Source of the DNA: Brevibacterium renqingii
Lineage (GTDB): Bacteria > Actinomycetota > Actinomycetes > Actinomycetales > Brevibacteriaceae
DNA length: 64,000 bases
Direction of reading: 5' to 3'
NCBI RefSeq assembly: GCF_017808105.1
Contig: NZ_JADBHF010000008.1
Coordinates: 1 to 64,000, forward strand
A program made the translations under genes and the position numbers. The notes beneath the pieces are model-generated. The model saw nothing but the letters and a program-made list of their open reading frames with translations, ran no database searches and was not told the origin of the DNA. Each line of letters opens with the position of its first letter. Position 1 is the first letter of the stretch. Shown piece after piece: positions 63,746 through 64,000 of the stretch.

Positions 63746-64000
63746 ATGACCGCCCCATTCGACCGCGCTCCCAGCGTCCTGCAGAACACGCAGCTGTCCT
63801 TCGACAGCCTCGGCACTCCCCTGTCGGAGGTCACCTTCGTCGTCGTCGACCTCGAGACCACGGGCACCCGCGCCGGTCAGTCGGAGATCACGGAGATCGG
63901 CGCGGTCAAGACGCGCGGCGGGGAGGTCGTGGGGGAATTCCAATCCCTGGTCAAACCCGAACAGTCCGTCATCAGCCCCTTCGTCGCGCGCCTGACCGGG
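63746..64000 (+). CDS. DEDDh exonuclease, N-terminal part (runs off window)
   Basis: Partial gene; 85 codons are present, in frame to the last base. The exonuclease I motif VVVDLETTG is at residues 32-40 with Asp35 and Glu37, followed by SEITEIGAV. This is a DnaQ-like 3'-5' exonuclease; related actinobacterial proteins (for example mycobacterial Rv2191) also carry a UvrC-like GIY-YIG domain further on, which cannot be checked here. CACACT 7 nt before the ATG is a possible -10. Confidence 0.85.
   Translation, partial: MTAPFDRAPSVLQNTQLSFDSLGTPLSEVTFVVVDLETTGTRAGQSEITEIGAVKTRGGEVVGEFQSLVKPEQSVISPFVARLTG

Overview
The window is high-GC, densely packed chromosomal DNA from an actinobacterium. 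Marker genes are a complete Pup-proteasome locus (mpa, dop, pup, prcB, prcA, pafA, pafB, pafC), mycothiol ligase mshC, rbpA, a polyprenol-phosphate-mannose synthase, secA2, an Rpf-type muralytic protein and many short actinobacterial families (DUF5703, DUF3090, SCO1664, DUF3866, DUF3054). Gene order and the amine-oxidase and DUF5058 accessory genes suggest Micrococcales, most likely Brevibacterium or a relative; the genus is an inference. I saw no tRNA, rRNA, insertion sequence, prophage or CRISPR array.

Layout. 0.2-9.8 kb: M20 peptidase, DUF5703, YdcZ-type permease, histidine phosphatase, uppP, an aldo/keto-reductase-like protein without the catalytic tetrad, DUF3090, SCO1664, mshC, PAC2 and a HAD hydrolase. 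9.8-28.4 kb: RecB-like nuclease, site-2 protease, trmI and mpa, then the contiguous run dop-pup-prcB-prcA-pafA, two FKBP isomerases, DUF3866, pafB-pafC, tatA-tatC and the helicase helY. 28.4-37.2 kb: secA2, a fused 5' nuclease/DEDDh exonuclease, an amidohydrolase-like pseudoenzyme, ppm1, rbpA, a glycerophosphodiesterase and an RlpA-like cell-wall protein. 37.5-53.2 kb is more accessory: amine oxidase/APC permease/AraC regulator, a short UvrA-like ATPase, rpf, a DUF5058 two-membrane-protein transporter with an M20D amidohydrolase and an amidase, ferritin, an AEC transporter and Hsp20. 53.3-64 kb returns to core metabolism: aspartate aminotransferase, 3-hydroxyacyl-CoA dehydrogenase, def, pyc, ParA, a MerR regulator of the Rv1830 type, an acyltransferase, an esterase, a membrane protein and the start of a DEDDh exonuclease that runs off the window.

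How the genes work together. Dop deamidates Pup (which ends GGQ), PafA ligates it to targets, Mpa unfolds them and PrcA/PrcB degrade them. PafB/PafC are DNA-damage regulators encoded nearby. RlpA-like and Rpf proteins act on the cell wall and share TAAC direct repeats spaced about one helical turn, suggesting co-regulation.

Regulation visible in the sequence: an IdeR/DtxR-like iron box (with a weaker second copy) upstream of ferritin, a perfect HspR HAIR element upstream of hsp20, and at least 17 start codons preceded by a TAnnnT hexamer 6-8 nt upstream, the signature of leaderless mRNAs. Several are divergent pairs, and in one the two -10 hexamers overlap. Strong hairpins lie at many convergent gene ends.
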